A stretch of 64,000 nucleotides of DNA, taken from contig NZ_JAMXOE010000018.1 of assembly GCF_024055575.1 (NCBI RefSeq), positions 1-64,000 on the forward strand. The letters are read 5' to 3'. Within the stretch, counting starts at the first letter, position 1; each line of letters opens with the position of its first letter. This document shows positions 44,947 through 53,464 of this stretch, piece by piece. Under the pieces are notes generated by a model that searched no databases, had not been told where the DNA came from, and saw nothing but the letters and a program-made list of their open reading frames with translations. Both the position numbers and the translations under genes were made by a program. This DNA comes from Mucilaginibacter flavidus. Its GTDB lineage: Bacteria > Bacteroidota > Bacteroidia > Sphingobacteriales > Sphingobacteriaceae.

Positions 44947-45121
44947 GATAATTAGTGAATGGGTGAATTAGCGAATTAGTGATTGATTTAATAATTAAAT
45001 GAATATTTTATTTATCGAATCAATCACTAATTTGACATTTAAAATAAATCACTAATTCACTCAATCACTAATTCGCTAATTAAAATAAATCACTAATTCA
45101 CTCAATCACTAATTACAAAAC
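44947..45121. repeat. Tandem-like AATCACTAATTCACTC repeat block
   Basis: Contains GTGAATTAGCGAATTAGTGATTG on one side and, after an AT-rich centre, several copies of AATCACTAATTCACTC/ATCACTAATT in the opposite sense up to the next ATG. Unit length is irregular, so this is neither a CRISPR nor clean iterons. No ORF. Confidence 0.6.
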
Positions 45122-46291
45122 ATGGCTCACAGAAAACTCCGCATGGGGATGATAGGCGGGGGTAAAGACGCATTTATAGGCGCTATTCACCGGATTGCCG
45201 CTAATATGGATGGCTTAATTGAACTGGTATGCGGCGCGCTCAGCATCCACAAAGAAACCGCTATTGAAAGCGGGCACATGCTGTTTTTACCCGAAGACCG
45301 CATTTATACCAACTACGAAGAAATGATTTTGGCAGAAAGCAAAATGCCAGAAGATAAAAGAATGGATTTTGTAACGATAGTTACGCCGAACTTTGCCCAC
45401 TTTGGGCCCGCCATGATGGCGCTCGACCACGGTTTCAACGTGGTTATTGAAAAGCCCATAACTTTCACGCTTGATGAAGCAAAACAACTAAGGGAAAAGC
45501 TTGAAGAAACAGGGCTGATGTTGCTATTAACCCATACCTATTCTGGCTACCCAATGGTTAAAGAGGCTAAGCAAGTAATTAAAGGCGGCTCGTTGGGTAA
45601 AGTGAGAAAAATTTATGTAGAATACATACAGGGCTGGTTAAGCAAACTTTCTGAGCGTGAAGGTAACGCACAGGCCGCCTGGCGCACCGATCCTAAAAAA
45701 TCGGGTAAAAGCGGCTGTATGGGTGACATTGGTACACATGCTGCTCACCTGGCCGAATATATTTCCGGTTTAAAAATAACGCAACTGAATGCCTCATTAA
45801 ACGTGGTGGTTGAAGGCCGCATGCTTGACGATGATGGCGCTGTGTTATTACGTTTTGAAGATAACGCTACCGGCGTGCTCACTGCATCGCAAATTGCTGT
45901 TGGTGAGGAAAATGCGCTGAAAATTCGCGTTTATGGCGAACATGGGAGCCTTGAATGGGCCCAGCAGGAACCAAACACCCTTATTGTAAAATGGGGCGAT
46001 AAACCTGCGCAAACTGTACGTGCAGGCGGTAACTACGGCGACAGGGAATCGAGTTTTGCAGTGCACAACACCCGCACACCAGGTGGTCACCCCGAAGGGT
46101 ATTTGGAAGCCTTTGGTAACCTGTACCGCAACTTCGCACTGTCGTTAGCAGCAAAAATAAACAACGAAGAACCAAAAGCCGAATGGCTCGACTTTCCAGG
46201 TATTGAAGATGGTATCCGCGGCATGGCGTTTATTGAAAACGTAGTGGCGTCGAACAATAGCAATGAGAAGTGGACGGACTATGTGATTTAA
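45122..46291 (+). CDS. Gfo/Idh/MocA-family oxidoreductase, cytoplasmic
   Basis: A 389-aa NAD(P)-dependent oxidoreductase without signal peptide. The nucleotide-binding strand RMGMIGGGKDAFIGAIHR is at the N-terminus; VTPNFAHFGPAMMAL and VIEKPITFTLDEA near residues 88-120 carry the conserved EKP lysine; KSGCMGDIGTHAAHLAEYI near 198 provides the usual substrate-side Asp/His. It probably oxidises or reduces an imported sugar or keto-sugar. Followed by a cytoplasmic TIM-barrel isomerase gene, a pairing seen often in such clusters. Confidence 0.88.
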   Translation: MAHRKLRMGMIGGGKDAFIGAIHRIAANMDGLIELVCGALSIHKETAIESGHMLFLPEDRIYTNYEEMILAESKMPEDKRMDFVTIVTPNFAHFGPAMMALDHGFNVVIEKPITFTLDEAKQLREKLEETGLMLLLTHTYSGYPMVKEAKQVIKGGSLGKVRKIYVEYIQGWLSKLSEREGNAQAAWRTDPKKSGKSGCMGDIGTHAAHLAEYISGLKITQLNASLNVVVEGRMLDDDGAVLLRFEDNATGVLTASQIAVGEENALKIRVYGEHGSLEWAQQEPNTLIVKWGDKPAQTVRAGGNYGDRESSFAVHNTRTPGGHPEGYLEAFGNLYRNFALSLAAKINNEEPKAEWLDFPGIEDGIRGMAFIENVVASNNSNEKWTDYVI

Positions 46292-46466
46292 TGTGGGAGA
46301 CTTGATGTGAGGATATGCGGATGATTTGAAGATGGGTTGATTTGAAGATTTGAATATGGGAATGTCGCCAGAAATCTCGCCACTCCGCCCCAATGAACTA
46401 ATGAACCAGTGAACACTTCCTCCTGATGAACTAATGAACCAGTGAACTAATGAACCACACTACTAA
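46292..46466. repeat. Degenerate short-repeat spacer
   Basis: First part repeats GATTTGAAGAT-like words (46320-46358); second part repeats GAACTAATGAACCAGT-like words (46394-46457). No gene or clear promoter. Confidence 0.5.
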
Positions 46467-47519
46467 ATGAAAACAATTAAAGGACCTGCAATATTTATAG
46501 CCCAGTTTATAGGCGACACGGCGCCATTTAATAGTCTTGATGGAATCTGCAAATGGGCAGCCGACCTTGGCTACAAAGGACTGCAATTACCCACGCTCGA
46601 TCCGCGTTTTATCGACCTGCAAAAAGCTGCCGAAAGCAAAACTTATGCGGAGGATTTAAAAGGCGAGATTAAATCGTACGGACTGGAGATTACTGAACTG
46701 TCAACTCACCTCCAAGGCCAGTTGGTTGCTGTTAACCCGGTTTATGACCAGCTTTTTGACGGTTTTGCACCGGAGAATTTACGCAATAACCCAAAAGCAA
46801 GGCAAGAGTGGGCTGTACAGCAGTTAAAATACGCAGCAAAGGCTTCGCAAAACTTAGGTTTAAATGCCTCGGTTACTTTCAGCGGTGCACTGCTTTGGCC
46901 GATGGTTTATCCGTGGCCTCAAAGACCTGCCGGGATTGTTGAAACCGCATTTGAAGAACTGGCAAAACGCTGGAAACCGATACTGGATGTTTATGAAGAT
47001 TGTGGCATCGACTTATGCTATGAAATTCACCCGGGAGAGGATTTACATGACGGTATTACCTACGAAATGTTCTTGGATAAAGTAGACAATCACAAACGTG
47101 CCTGCCTGCTTTACGATCCATCGCACTTCGTTTTGCAGTGTCTTGATTATTTGGAATACATTGATCTCTACCACGAAAGGATAAAAATGTTCCATGTTAA
47201 GGACGCTGAATTTAACCCAACCGGAAGACAGGGCGTTTATGGCGGTTACCAGAATTGGGTTGACCGCGCAGGCCGTTTCCGCTCTTTAGGCGACGGACAG
47301 GTTGATTTTAAAGGAATTTTTAGTAAACTTACACAATATGACTACAGCGGCTGGGCGGTATTGGAATGGGAATGCGCCCTTAAGCATCCTGAAGATGGTG
47401 CACGCGAAGGCGCTGAGTTTATAAAAAATCACATTATACGCGTTACCGAAAAGGCGTTCGACGATTTTGCAGCATCAGGCTCTGATGACGCATTTAACCG
47501 CAAAACGCTGGGCATTTAA
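46467..47519 (+). CDS. Sugar phosphate isomerase/epimerase-like TIM barrel, cytoplasmic
   Basis: A 350-aa AP-endonuclease-2-like barrel (PF01261). Metal-site regions are visible: DLCYEIHPGEDLHDG near 188, ACLLYDPSHFVLQ near 214, MFHVKDAEF near 240 and WAVLEWECALKHPEDGA near 290. No signal peptide. Together with the preceding Gfo/Idh/MocA protein it probably interconverts a keto-sugar with its isomer. Likely in one operon with the MFS gene downstream (52-nt gap). Confidence 0.88.
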   Translation: MKTIKGPAIFIAQFIGDTAPFNSLDGICKWAADLGYKGLQLPTLDPRFIDLQKAAESKTYAEDLKGEIKSYGLEITELSTHLQGQLVAVNPVYDQLFDGFAPENLRNNPKARQEWAVQQLKYAAKASQNLGLNASVTFSGALLWPMVYPWPQRPAGIVETAFEELAKRWKPILDVYEDCGIDLCYEIHPGEDLHDGITYEMFLDKVDNHKRACLLYDPSHFVLQCLDYLEYIDLYHERIKMFHVKDAEFNPTGRQGVYGGYQNWVDRAGRFRSLGDGQVDFKGIFSKLTQYDYSGWAVLEWECALKHPEDGAREGAEFIKNHIIRVTEKAFDDFAASGSDDAFNRKTLGI

Positions 47520-47571
47520 CAAGAGAAGAACCAATTAATTTAAACTAACAAATAAACCTAAAATTATTAAA

Positions 47572-48804
47572 ATGCAATCCATTAACCGTACTCAACTATT
47601 CAGGGCAAGCTGCTTGTCGCTGTTGGTTACATCACTTTCATTTGGTATCAGGGCAGGCCTGTTAAACAAATTTGGAACAGAATTTCACCTGGATAAAGCT
47701 GCTTTAGCATCAATTACCGCTACAGCGTTTTATGGCTTCCCGATAGCAGTTGTAGTAGGCGGTATAGTTGTTGATATAATAGGCATGAAACGTTTGTTGT
47801 CTATTGCCTTTCTTTTTCACCTGGTCGGTATCTTATTAACAATTTTTGCACAGGGATTTTGGACGTTGTATATCTCAACTTTCCTTATCGGTTTAGCAAA
47901 CGGTACGGTCGAAGCGGCATGTAATCCTTTAGTAACGTCCCTTTATACTGACAACAAAACAACTAAACTTAACCATTTCCATTTATGGTTTCCCGGTGGA
48001 ATTGTAATAGGTACACTTATCGTGTCGCTGTTCGACAAAATTTTGAGCGGTCATTTGGCTGGACAATTGGTATGGCAAATAGAAGTAGGTGTTATGCTGA
48101 TACCTACACTGATCTATGGATTCCTTTTTTCTAAACTGGATTTTCCTGTTACAGAGCGCGTTTCATCAGGCGTTAGTACCGGTGGAATGTACAGGGCACT
48201 GTTAAATCCACTCTTCTTATTTATGTTCATCTGTATGTTCGGCACAGCAATTACCGAATTGTTTACCGGTCAATGGATAGATGTGCTTCTCAAAAACGTA
48301 ACAGACAATGGCATATTGCTGTTAACGCTTGAAACGGGGGTTATGGTGCTTGGCCGTGGTTTTGCAAAGCCGGTTTTAAAAATGGTTTCACCACAGGTAT
48401 TGTTGTTAATTTCTACAATACTTGCTGCTATTGGTATATACATGTTAGGTACGGTAAGCGGTAATATGCTATTTTTTGCCGCCATAGTCTTCGGGATGGG
48501 GGTATGTTTTTTCTGGCCTACTATGCTTGGCTTTGTAAATACCAATCTTCCGAATACTGGTGCGGTCGGCCTTAACTTAATGGGCGGTGCAGGTATGTTC
48601 GCAGTATCTGTATACACTATATTTATGGGCAGACATTATGACGAGATCGTAAAGCAAGCGGGCGGCAGTAATGCTACTGCCGGTCAGCAGATATTGCATA
48701 CAACACTTATTATTCCGCTCGTGTTGATAGTAGCCTTTGGCGGCCTTGTAATTTATATGCGCTCAAAAAATAAAACCGCTCCGTTAAAAACAGCTGCGGT
48801 TTAG
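47572..48804 (+). CDS. MFS transporter, sugar permease type
   Basis: A 410-aa inner-membrane protein with about 12 helices. Family features are FGIRAGLLNKFG in helix 1, the loop VVDIIGMKRLL (MFS motif A-like) near residue 68 and GLANGTVEAACNPLVTSLYTDNKT near 112. It resembles sugar:proton symporters of the FucP/NarK-like MFS groups in Bacteroidota. Placed between isomerase and cytochrome genes, it probably moves the oxidised sugar or product across the inner membrane. Direction and substrate are inferred. Confidence 0.82.
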   Translation: MQSINRTQLFRASCLSLLVTSLSFGIRAGLLNKFGTEFHLDKAALASITATAFYGFPIAVVVGGIVVDIIGMKRLLSIAFLFHLVGILLTIFAQGFWTLYISTFLIGLANGTVEAACNPLVTSLYTDNKTTKLNHFHLWFPGGIVIGTLIVSLFDKILSGHLAGQLVWQIEVGVMLIPTLIYGFLFSKLDFPVTERVSSGVSTGGMYRALLNPLFLFMFICMFGTAITELFTGQWIDVLLKNVTDNGILLLTLETGVMVLGRGFAKPVLKMVSPQVLLLISTILAAIGIYMLGTVSGNMLFFAAIVFGMGVCFFWPTMLGFVNTNLPNTGAVGLNLMGGAGMFAVSVYTIFMGRHYDEIVKQAGGSNATAGQQILHTTLIIPLVLIVAFGGLVIYMRSKNKTAPLKTAAV

Positions 48805-48869
48805 AAACAATAAAATATTATAATTGTAATTCAATAAATCCCAAAAATCAATTAACAAATACATCAACA

Positions 48870-49304
48870 ATGAAAAAAGTTTTTGCAGTACTATTTATTT
48901 GCGCAGTAATATCAGCGTGTGGCGGCAGTTCAAAATCAGGAGGCAGTGCCGACACAGCTAAAGCGGCCGATCAAACAGCTAAAACCCAGGAACCAAATGC
49001 CGATACCAGCGCCAATAAAACAGGCAGCAGCGGTACTTCGGGCGAATTAGCTCCCGGCGCTAAACTAATGGCCGGCTTAGATTGCAACACCTGTCACAAA
49101 GCCGACGTGAAGGTTGTTGGCCCGGCGCTAAAAGATATAGCTGCCAAATATCCACCAACCGCAGCTAATATCGATACATTGGCAAACAAAGTAATCAGAG
49201 GCGGCAGCGGTCATTGGGGCAATATCCCTATGGCGGCGCACCCAACTTTAAAGGTTGATGACGCGAAAGAAATGGTGAAATACATTTTATCGCTTAAAAA
49301 ATAA
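48870..49304 (+). CDS. c-type cytochrome lipoprotein
   Basis: A 144-aa class I cytochrome c. A lipoprotein signal ends at Cys17 (VISAC), followed by an Ala/Thr/Ser-rich linker (about 20-55). The heme motif CNTCH is at 72-76 and the likely axial Met121 is in NIPMAAHP. It is probably anchored to a membrane facing the periplasm and is the obvious electron acceptor for the two FAD-dependent GMC dehydrogenases in this cluster, as cytochrome subunits do in glucoside 3-dehydrogenase-type complexes. Confidence 0.9.
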   Translation: MKKVFAVLFICAVISACGGSSKSGGSADTAKAADQTAKTQEPNADTSANKTGSSGTSGELAPGAKLMAGLDCNTCHKADVKVVGPALKDIAAKYPPTAANIDTLANKVIRGGSGHWGNIPMAAHPTLKVDDAKEMVKYILSLKK

Positions 49305-49340
49305 GCGCCGTTAATTTTAACGCCAACTAAACTACCAAAC

Positions 49341-50591
49341 ATGACCGCAACCGTCAGGGTTAAGCTATCGGCAATGATGTTCCTCGAATTTTTTATTTGG
49401 GGAGCATGGTTTGTAACGATGGGAACTTATTTAATAAAAAACTTAAATGCAACGGGAACGCAAAATGCGGGAGCTTATGCAACGCAAGCACTTGGCGCAA
49501 TTATAGCGCCATTTATAATAGGCCTTATTGCCGACAGATATTTTTCAGCACAAAAAATATTGGGAGTACTACATCTCCTGGGCGCGGCACTATTGTTTTA
49601 TGTAACCACCGTACAAAAGTTCGATGCGTTCTATCCTGGAATTTTAGCCTATATGGTGATTTACATGCCTACGCTGGCGTTGGTAAATTCAGTTTCGTTT
49701 AAGCAAATGCTTAACCCCAGCAAAGAGTTTCCGTGGATCCGTGTATTCGGCACACTTGGTTGGATAGTTGCGGGCGTAATTATAGGATGGTTAGGCTGGG
49801 AGCAGAGCGGTACACTGGTATTAACCTTTAAAATGGCCGCTATTGCATCGGTAATACTCGGCTTTTTAAGTTTTACCCTGCCCGAAACGCCACCCGCAAA
49901 AAAAGGCCAGAAAACTACATTCGGAGATATTATTGGTCTCGACTCGATTGGAATGCTTAAAAATCGTTCATACCTGGTGTTTTTCCTCGCATCAGTTGCT
50001 ATCTGTATTCCGCTTGCTTTTTATTACAATTTTACCAATCCTTTCCTCAACGAGGTAGGGATGAAGCGGGCAGCAGGTGTACAATCGCTTGGACAGGTTT
50101 CCGAATTTGCCTTTATGGTGGCAATGCCTTTCTTCTTCGTTCGCCTTGGTGTTAAGAAAATGCTGGCGATGGGCATGCTTGCCTGGGCACTTCGATATGT
50201 GCTTTTCGCTTACGGCGATGCGGGTAATGGTTATTGGATGCTGGTAGCAGGTATAGTAATACACGGTGTTTGTTACGATTTTTTCTTTGTAACGGGTCAG
50301 ATTTATACCGACAATCTTGCAGGAGATCGCTTTAAAAGCGCCGCACAGGGCTTTATTACACTAGCCACTTATGGAGTGGGTATGCTGATAGGTTTCTACC
50401 TGTCGGGCCCTATTGTTGACCATTGGAAAACATCAGCAACATCGCATAACTGGCAAACAATCTGGTTAATTCCGGGTGGCATTGCGGCCGCTGTAATGGT
50501 GATTTTCCTTTTATTTTTTAAAGATAAGAATCAAATTCAATTAAAACCGGGCCTCGATATTGAAGAGCCTTCTGCACAAACAGAAATATAA
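49341..50591 (+). CDS. MFS permease, nucleoside:proton symporter (NupG-like) type
   Basis: A 416-aa inner-membrane protein with about 12 helices. The N-terminus RVKLSAMMFLEFFIWGAWFVTMGTYL and PFIIGLIADRYFSAQKILG are characteristic of the NupG/XapB nucleoside permease family. In sugar-oxidation clusters of Bacteroidota such permeases are often present with Gfo/Idh and TIM-barrel genes, so it may carry a glycoside or sugar rather than a nucleoside. Second permease of the cluster; 36 nt after the cytochrome gene. Confidence 0.85.
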   Translation: MTATVRVKLSAMMFLEFFIWGAWFVTMGTYLIKNLNATGTQNAGAYATQALGAIIAPFIIGLIADRYFSAQKILGVLHLLGAALLFYVTTVQKFDAFYPGILAYMVIYMPTLALVNSVSFKQMLNPSKEFPWIRVFGTLGWIVAGVIIGWLGWEQSGTLVLTFKMAAIASVILGFLSFTLPETPPAKKGQKTTFGDIIGLDSIGMLKNRSYLVFFLASVAICIPLAFYYNFTNPFLNEVGMKRAAGVQSLGQVSEFAFMVAMPFFFVRLGVKKMLAMGMLAWALRYVLFAYGDAGNGYWMLVAGIVIHGVCYDFFFVTGQIYTDNLAGDRFKSAAQGFITLATYGVGMLIGFYLSGPIVDHWKTSATSHNWQTIWLIPGGIAAAVMVIFLLFFKDKNQIQLKPGLDIEEPSAQTEI

Positions 50592-50604
50592 ACCAAACCA
50601 ATTT

Positions 50605-51495
50605 ATGGCATTTAATCAAAACAGAAGGTCGGCAATAAAAAATATCGTTGCCGGTACCGCAGCTATCACCGCAACAGGTATGCTATCATCATTCACAACA
50701 GAAGAAAAAGAGCAACAGGCAGCATTTAAGCTGAAGGGTAACATCAACCATTCAGTGTCGCCTTGGTGTTATAGCGAGCTAACGCTCGATCAACTTTGCG
50801 TTACTTCCAAAGAAATTGGAATAACCGGTATTGACCTTTGCGGCCCCAAAGACTGGCCTACGCTGCAAAAGCACGGCATGTATTCGCCTATGTGCAACGG
50901 TGCTGAAATTAACCTGACTGATGGTTTCGGTGATACCGAGTTTCATGAAAGATTGATAAAACAATACACCGATATGATTCCGCTTGTCGCCAAAAATGGT
51001 TACACCAACTTGATATGCTTCAGCGGTAGCCGTCGTGGTAAGGATGATGAAACAGGATGGAAAAATTGCGAAGCCGGGCTAAAAAAATTACTTCCGCTTG
51101 CTGAAAAACACAAAGTGGTGCTATGTATGGAGTTGCTGAACGGTAAAATAGATCATAAAGACTACCAGTGCAACAAATCATCGTGGGGTGCCGAACTTTG
51201 CAAAAGAATAGGCTCTGATAATTTCAAGCTGCTGTATGATATTTACCACATGCAGATTGACGAGGGTGATATCATCCGCAACATAACGGATCATCACAAA
51301 TACATAGCTCACTTCCACACAGGAGGTATACCCGGTCGCCACGAAATTGACGACACCCAGGAGCTTTATTACCCGGCAGTAATGCGCGCCATTGTTGCCA
51401 CAGGCTTTAAAGGATATGTAGGACAGGAGTTTGTGCCAAAGAACCCGGATAAAATAGCATCGTTAAGGAAAGCCATTCAGATTTGCGACGTTTAG
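50605..51495 (+). CDS. Exported hydroxypyruvate isomerase-like TIM barrel
   Basis: About 296 aa. A Tat-like N-terminus (MAFNQNRRSAIKNIVAGTAAITATG) leads into a PF01261 barrel with SPWCYSELTLDQLC, LCMELLNGKIDHKDYQCN near residue 188 and LLYDIYHMQIDEGDI near 220, motifs of the hydroxypyruvate isomerase group. A longer frame from 50560 overlaps the permease gene and would hide the signal, so 50605 is chosen. Probably a periplasmic isomerase or epimerase for the oxidised sugar. Likely cotranscribed with the permease. Confidence 0.86.
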   Translation: MAFNQNRRSAIKNIVAGTAAITATGMLSSFTTEEKEQQAAFKLKGNINHSVSPWCYSELTLDQLCVTSKEIGITGIDLCGPKDWPTLQKHGMYSPMCNGAEINLTDGFGDTEFHERLIKQYTDMIPLVAKNGYTNLICFSGSRRGKDDETGWKNCEAGLKKLLPLAEKHKVVLCMELLNGKIDHKDYQCNKSSWGAELCKRIGSDNFKLLYDIYHMQIDEGDIIRNITDHHKYIAHFHTGGIPGRHEIDDTQELYYPAVMRAIVATGFKGYVGQEFVPKNPDKIASLRKAIQICDV

Positions 51496-51562
51496 TGGAG
51501 AAACTGTGAATTAGCCAATTAAACTAAATACAACTAATGCACTCTATACAACAAAAGAACCT

Positions 51563-52438
51563 ATGACTACAAGAAGAAAATTTTTAACTCAGGCAGGCAT
51601 GTTGTCAGCTGGGCTAATGATAGCGCCGAATTTATTATTGGCAAATAAAGACCGTATAGTTGGCTTGCAGATGTACAGCTTGCGCGACCAATTACCGAAG
51701 GACCCCAAAGGTGTGATTGCGAAGATCGCAGCTGCAGGATATCGGGAAGTAGAAACGTTTGGATATTCAAAACAGGGCGGCTTTTGGGGTTTGGATGCTA
51801 AAGCATTCAGCGACGTATTGAAAGCCAATGGCCTCAAAACGCCAAGTGGTCACTTCGGTATGGACGAATTTTTACTGCAAGGTAAAACCACTGAGCTTGA
51901 AAATAATATCGCTGCTGCTAATGCTACCGGCATGAGTTACATAGTGATCCCATCAGTTAATGGCGAAGCATTGAAAAGTGCCGATTCATTTAAAAAGATA
52001 GCCGAAAAGATGAACAAGGCAGCCGAAATTTGCGGCAAAGCGGGTTTGAAACTGGGCTATCACAACCACAATTTTGAATGGAAACCGGTAGACGGTACAA
52101 CTTTTTACGACACCATTTTAAAAGAGACTGATGCAAAGCTGGTACATATGGAAATGGATATTTTCTGGGTGGTACGCGCGGGACAGGACCCGGTGAAACT
52201 ATTTAAACAACATCCGGGAAGGTTCGCATTATGCCATATTAAGGACCGGGACAAAAAACAAACCGACCTGAACACCGAAATTGGCAAAGGCAGCATCGAC
52301 TTTAAAACAATAATGATGCATGCGAAAGAAGCGGGCTTGAAACACTTTATTGTTGAACAGGAAAACTTTACTAATATAGACCCTTACGTTAGTATTGCCG
52401 AAAGTGCAGCTTATGTTAAGAATGTATTGCACGTGTAA
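51563..52438 (+). CDS. Tat-exported sugar phosphate isomerase/epimerase-like TIM barrel
   Basis: A 291-aa PF01261 protein with a twin-arginine signal (TTRRKFLTQAGMLSAGLMIAP). GLQMYSLRDQLPKDPKG, LGYHNHNFEWKP and VHMEMDIFWVVRAGQDP parallel motifs of the product at 37429, so the two are paralogues. Periplasmic; probably acts on the same class of keto-sugar intermediates. Followed after 141 nt by the DUF1080 gene. That gap contains a degenerate AATCGGTGTAATCA phrase also seen at 15730. Confidence 0.87.
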   Translation: MTTRRKFLTQAGMLSAGLMIAPNLLLANKDRIVGLQMYSLRDQLPKDPKGVIAKIAAAGYREVETFGYSKQGGFWGLDAKAFSDVLKANGLKTPSGHFGMDEFLLQGKTTELENNIAAANATGMSYIVIPSVNGEALKSADSFKKIAEKMNKAAEICGKAGLKLGYHNHNFEWKPVDGTTFYDTILKETDAKLVHMEMDIFWVVRAGQDPVKLFKQHPGRFALCHIKDRDKKQTDLNTEIGKGSIDFKTIMMHAKEAGLKHFIVEQENFTNIDPYVSIAESAAYVKNVLHV

Positions 52439-52579
52439 ATAGTTGATGGAGTTGTTTAGGTTAGATTTTGTTGATTAAGTTTTTATGTACATAACTCCCC
52501 AATTTACTTCTGCTGACTCAATCAACTTAATAAATTACCAATCGGTGTAATCATTTTTAAATCGTTAAATTCCTAAAAT

Positions 52580-53344
52580 ATGAAATACTCAATAATACTT
52601 ACAGCTGCATTAACCGGCAGCTTTTTTATCGCAAACGCACAGCAGGCAAAACCTGAAGATACCGAAATTTACACTCCGGTGCCACCGGTAGTAACCCCCG
52701 GCAAAATGTTAGGCGACGCCCCATCAGACGCCATTGTTTTGTTCGATGGTAAAAACCTGGACCAGTGGGTACAGAACAATGATAAATCACCTGCCAAATG
52801 GGACGTGAAGGATGGCATATTAACGGTGAACAAACACTACGGCAATATCGAAACTAAAAAAGCATTTACTAACTACCAGCTGCATATAGAATGGCGCGAA
52901 CCTACAACCCTTGAAGGTACCGGGCAGGCACGCGGTAACAGCGGTGTATTTTTAGCCTCGATTGGCGACGGCGATGCAGGATATGAACTACAGGTTTTAG
53001 ACTCATACAATAACAAAACCTACACGAACGGTATGGCGGGCAGTATCTACAAGCAGGCTGTTCCGCTGGCAAACCCGGCACGTAAAAATGGGGAATGGCA
53101 AACTTATGATGTAATCTGGAACGCGCCCACATTTAATGAGGATGGCACTGTAAAAACCAAAGCGCACGTTACTGTTATATACAACGGCGTATTGGTTGAA
53201 AATAATTTTGAACTATGGGGCCCGACCTTATACATTGGCAAACCCGAGTACAAAAAACATGGCGCGGCCCCTATAAAGCTGCAAGCCCACGGCGACAAAA
53301 GCGAACCCCTTAGCTTCCGCAATATTTGGGTAAGAGAACTATAA
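52580..53344 (+). CDS. DUF1080 protein, 3-keto-disaccharide hydrolase family
   Basis: A 254-aa protein with a signal peptide (MKYSIILTAALTGSFFIANAQ) and one concanavalin-like jelly-roll domain of the DUF1080 family (PF06439). Motifs are DAIVLFDGKNLDQWV near 50, WREPTTLEGTGQARGNSGVFL near 112 and GYELQVLDSYNN near 140. Family members cleave glycosides after oxidation at C3 of the sugar, releasing a 3-keto-sugar. Its presence beside FAD dehydrogenases is the strongest hint that this cluster uses 3-keto chemistry. Periplasmic or outer-membrane facing. Confidence 0.88.
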   Translation: MKYSIILTAALTGSFFIANAQQAKPEDTEIYTPVPPVVTPGKMLGDAPSDAIVLFDGKNLDQWVQNNDKSPAKWDVKDGILTVNKHYGNIETKKAFTNYQLHIEWREPTTLEGTGQARGNSGVFLASIGDGDAGYELQVLDSYNNKTYTNGMAGSIYKQAVPLANPARKNGEWQTYDVIWNAPTFNEDGTVKTKAHVTVIYNGVLVENNFELWGPTLYIGKPEYKKHGAAPIKLQAHGDKSEPLSFRNIWVREL

Positions 53345-53360
53345 TTTTTTAGAGAACCGG

Positions 53361-53442
53361 GAGTCAAGAGCCAGGAGTCAAGAAAGGAGGTTAGCGGGAA
53401 TTTGCTATCTTCGTTTCTGTCTTGATTCTTGGCTCTTGTTTC
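53361..53442. terminator. Imperfect inverted repeat between DUF1080 and glutaminase-like genes
   Basis: GAGTCAAGAGCCAGGAGTCAAG (53361-53382) is imperfectly complementary to CTTGATTCTTGGCTCTTGTTTC (53421-53442). It could end transcription or be a degenerate repeat like the one at 13017. Confidence 0.4.
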
Positions 53443-53464
53443 TTGAATCTATTTTCTACGCATT

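Noticed and set aside
44947-45121. Possible CRISPR array or replication iterons
   Set aside because: Repeat units are irregular in length and spacing, no unique spacers exist and no cas or rep gene is nearby.
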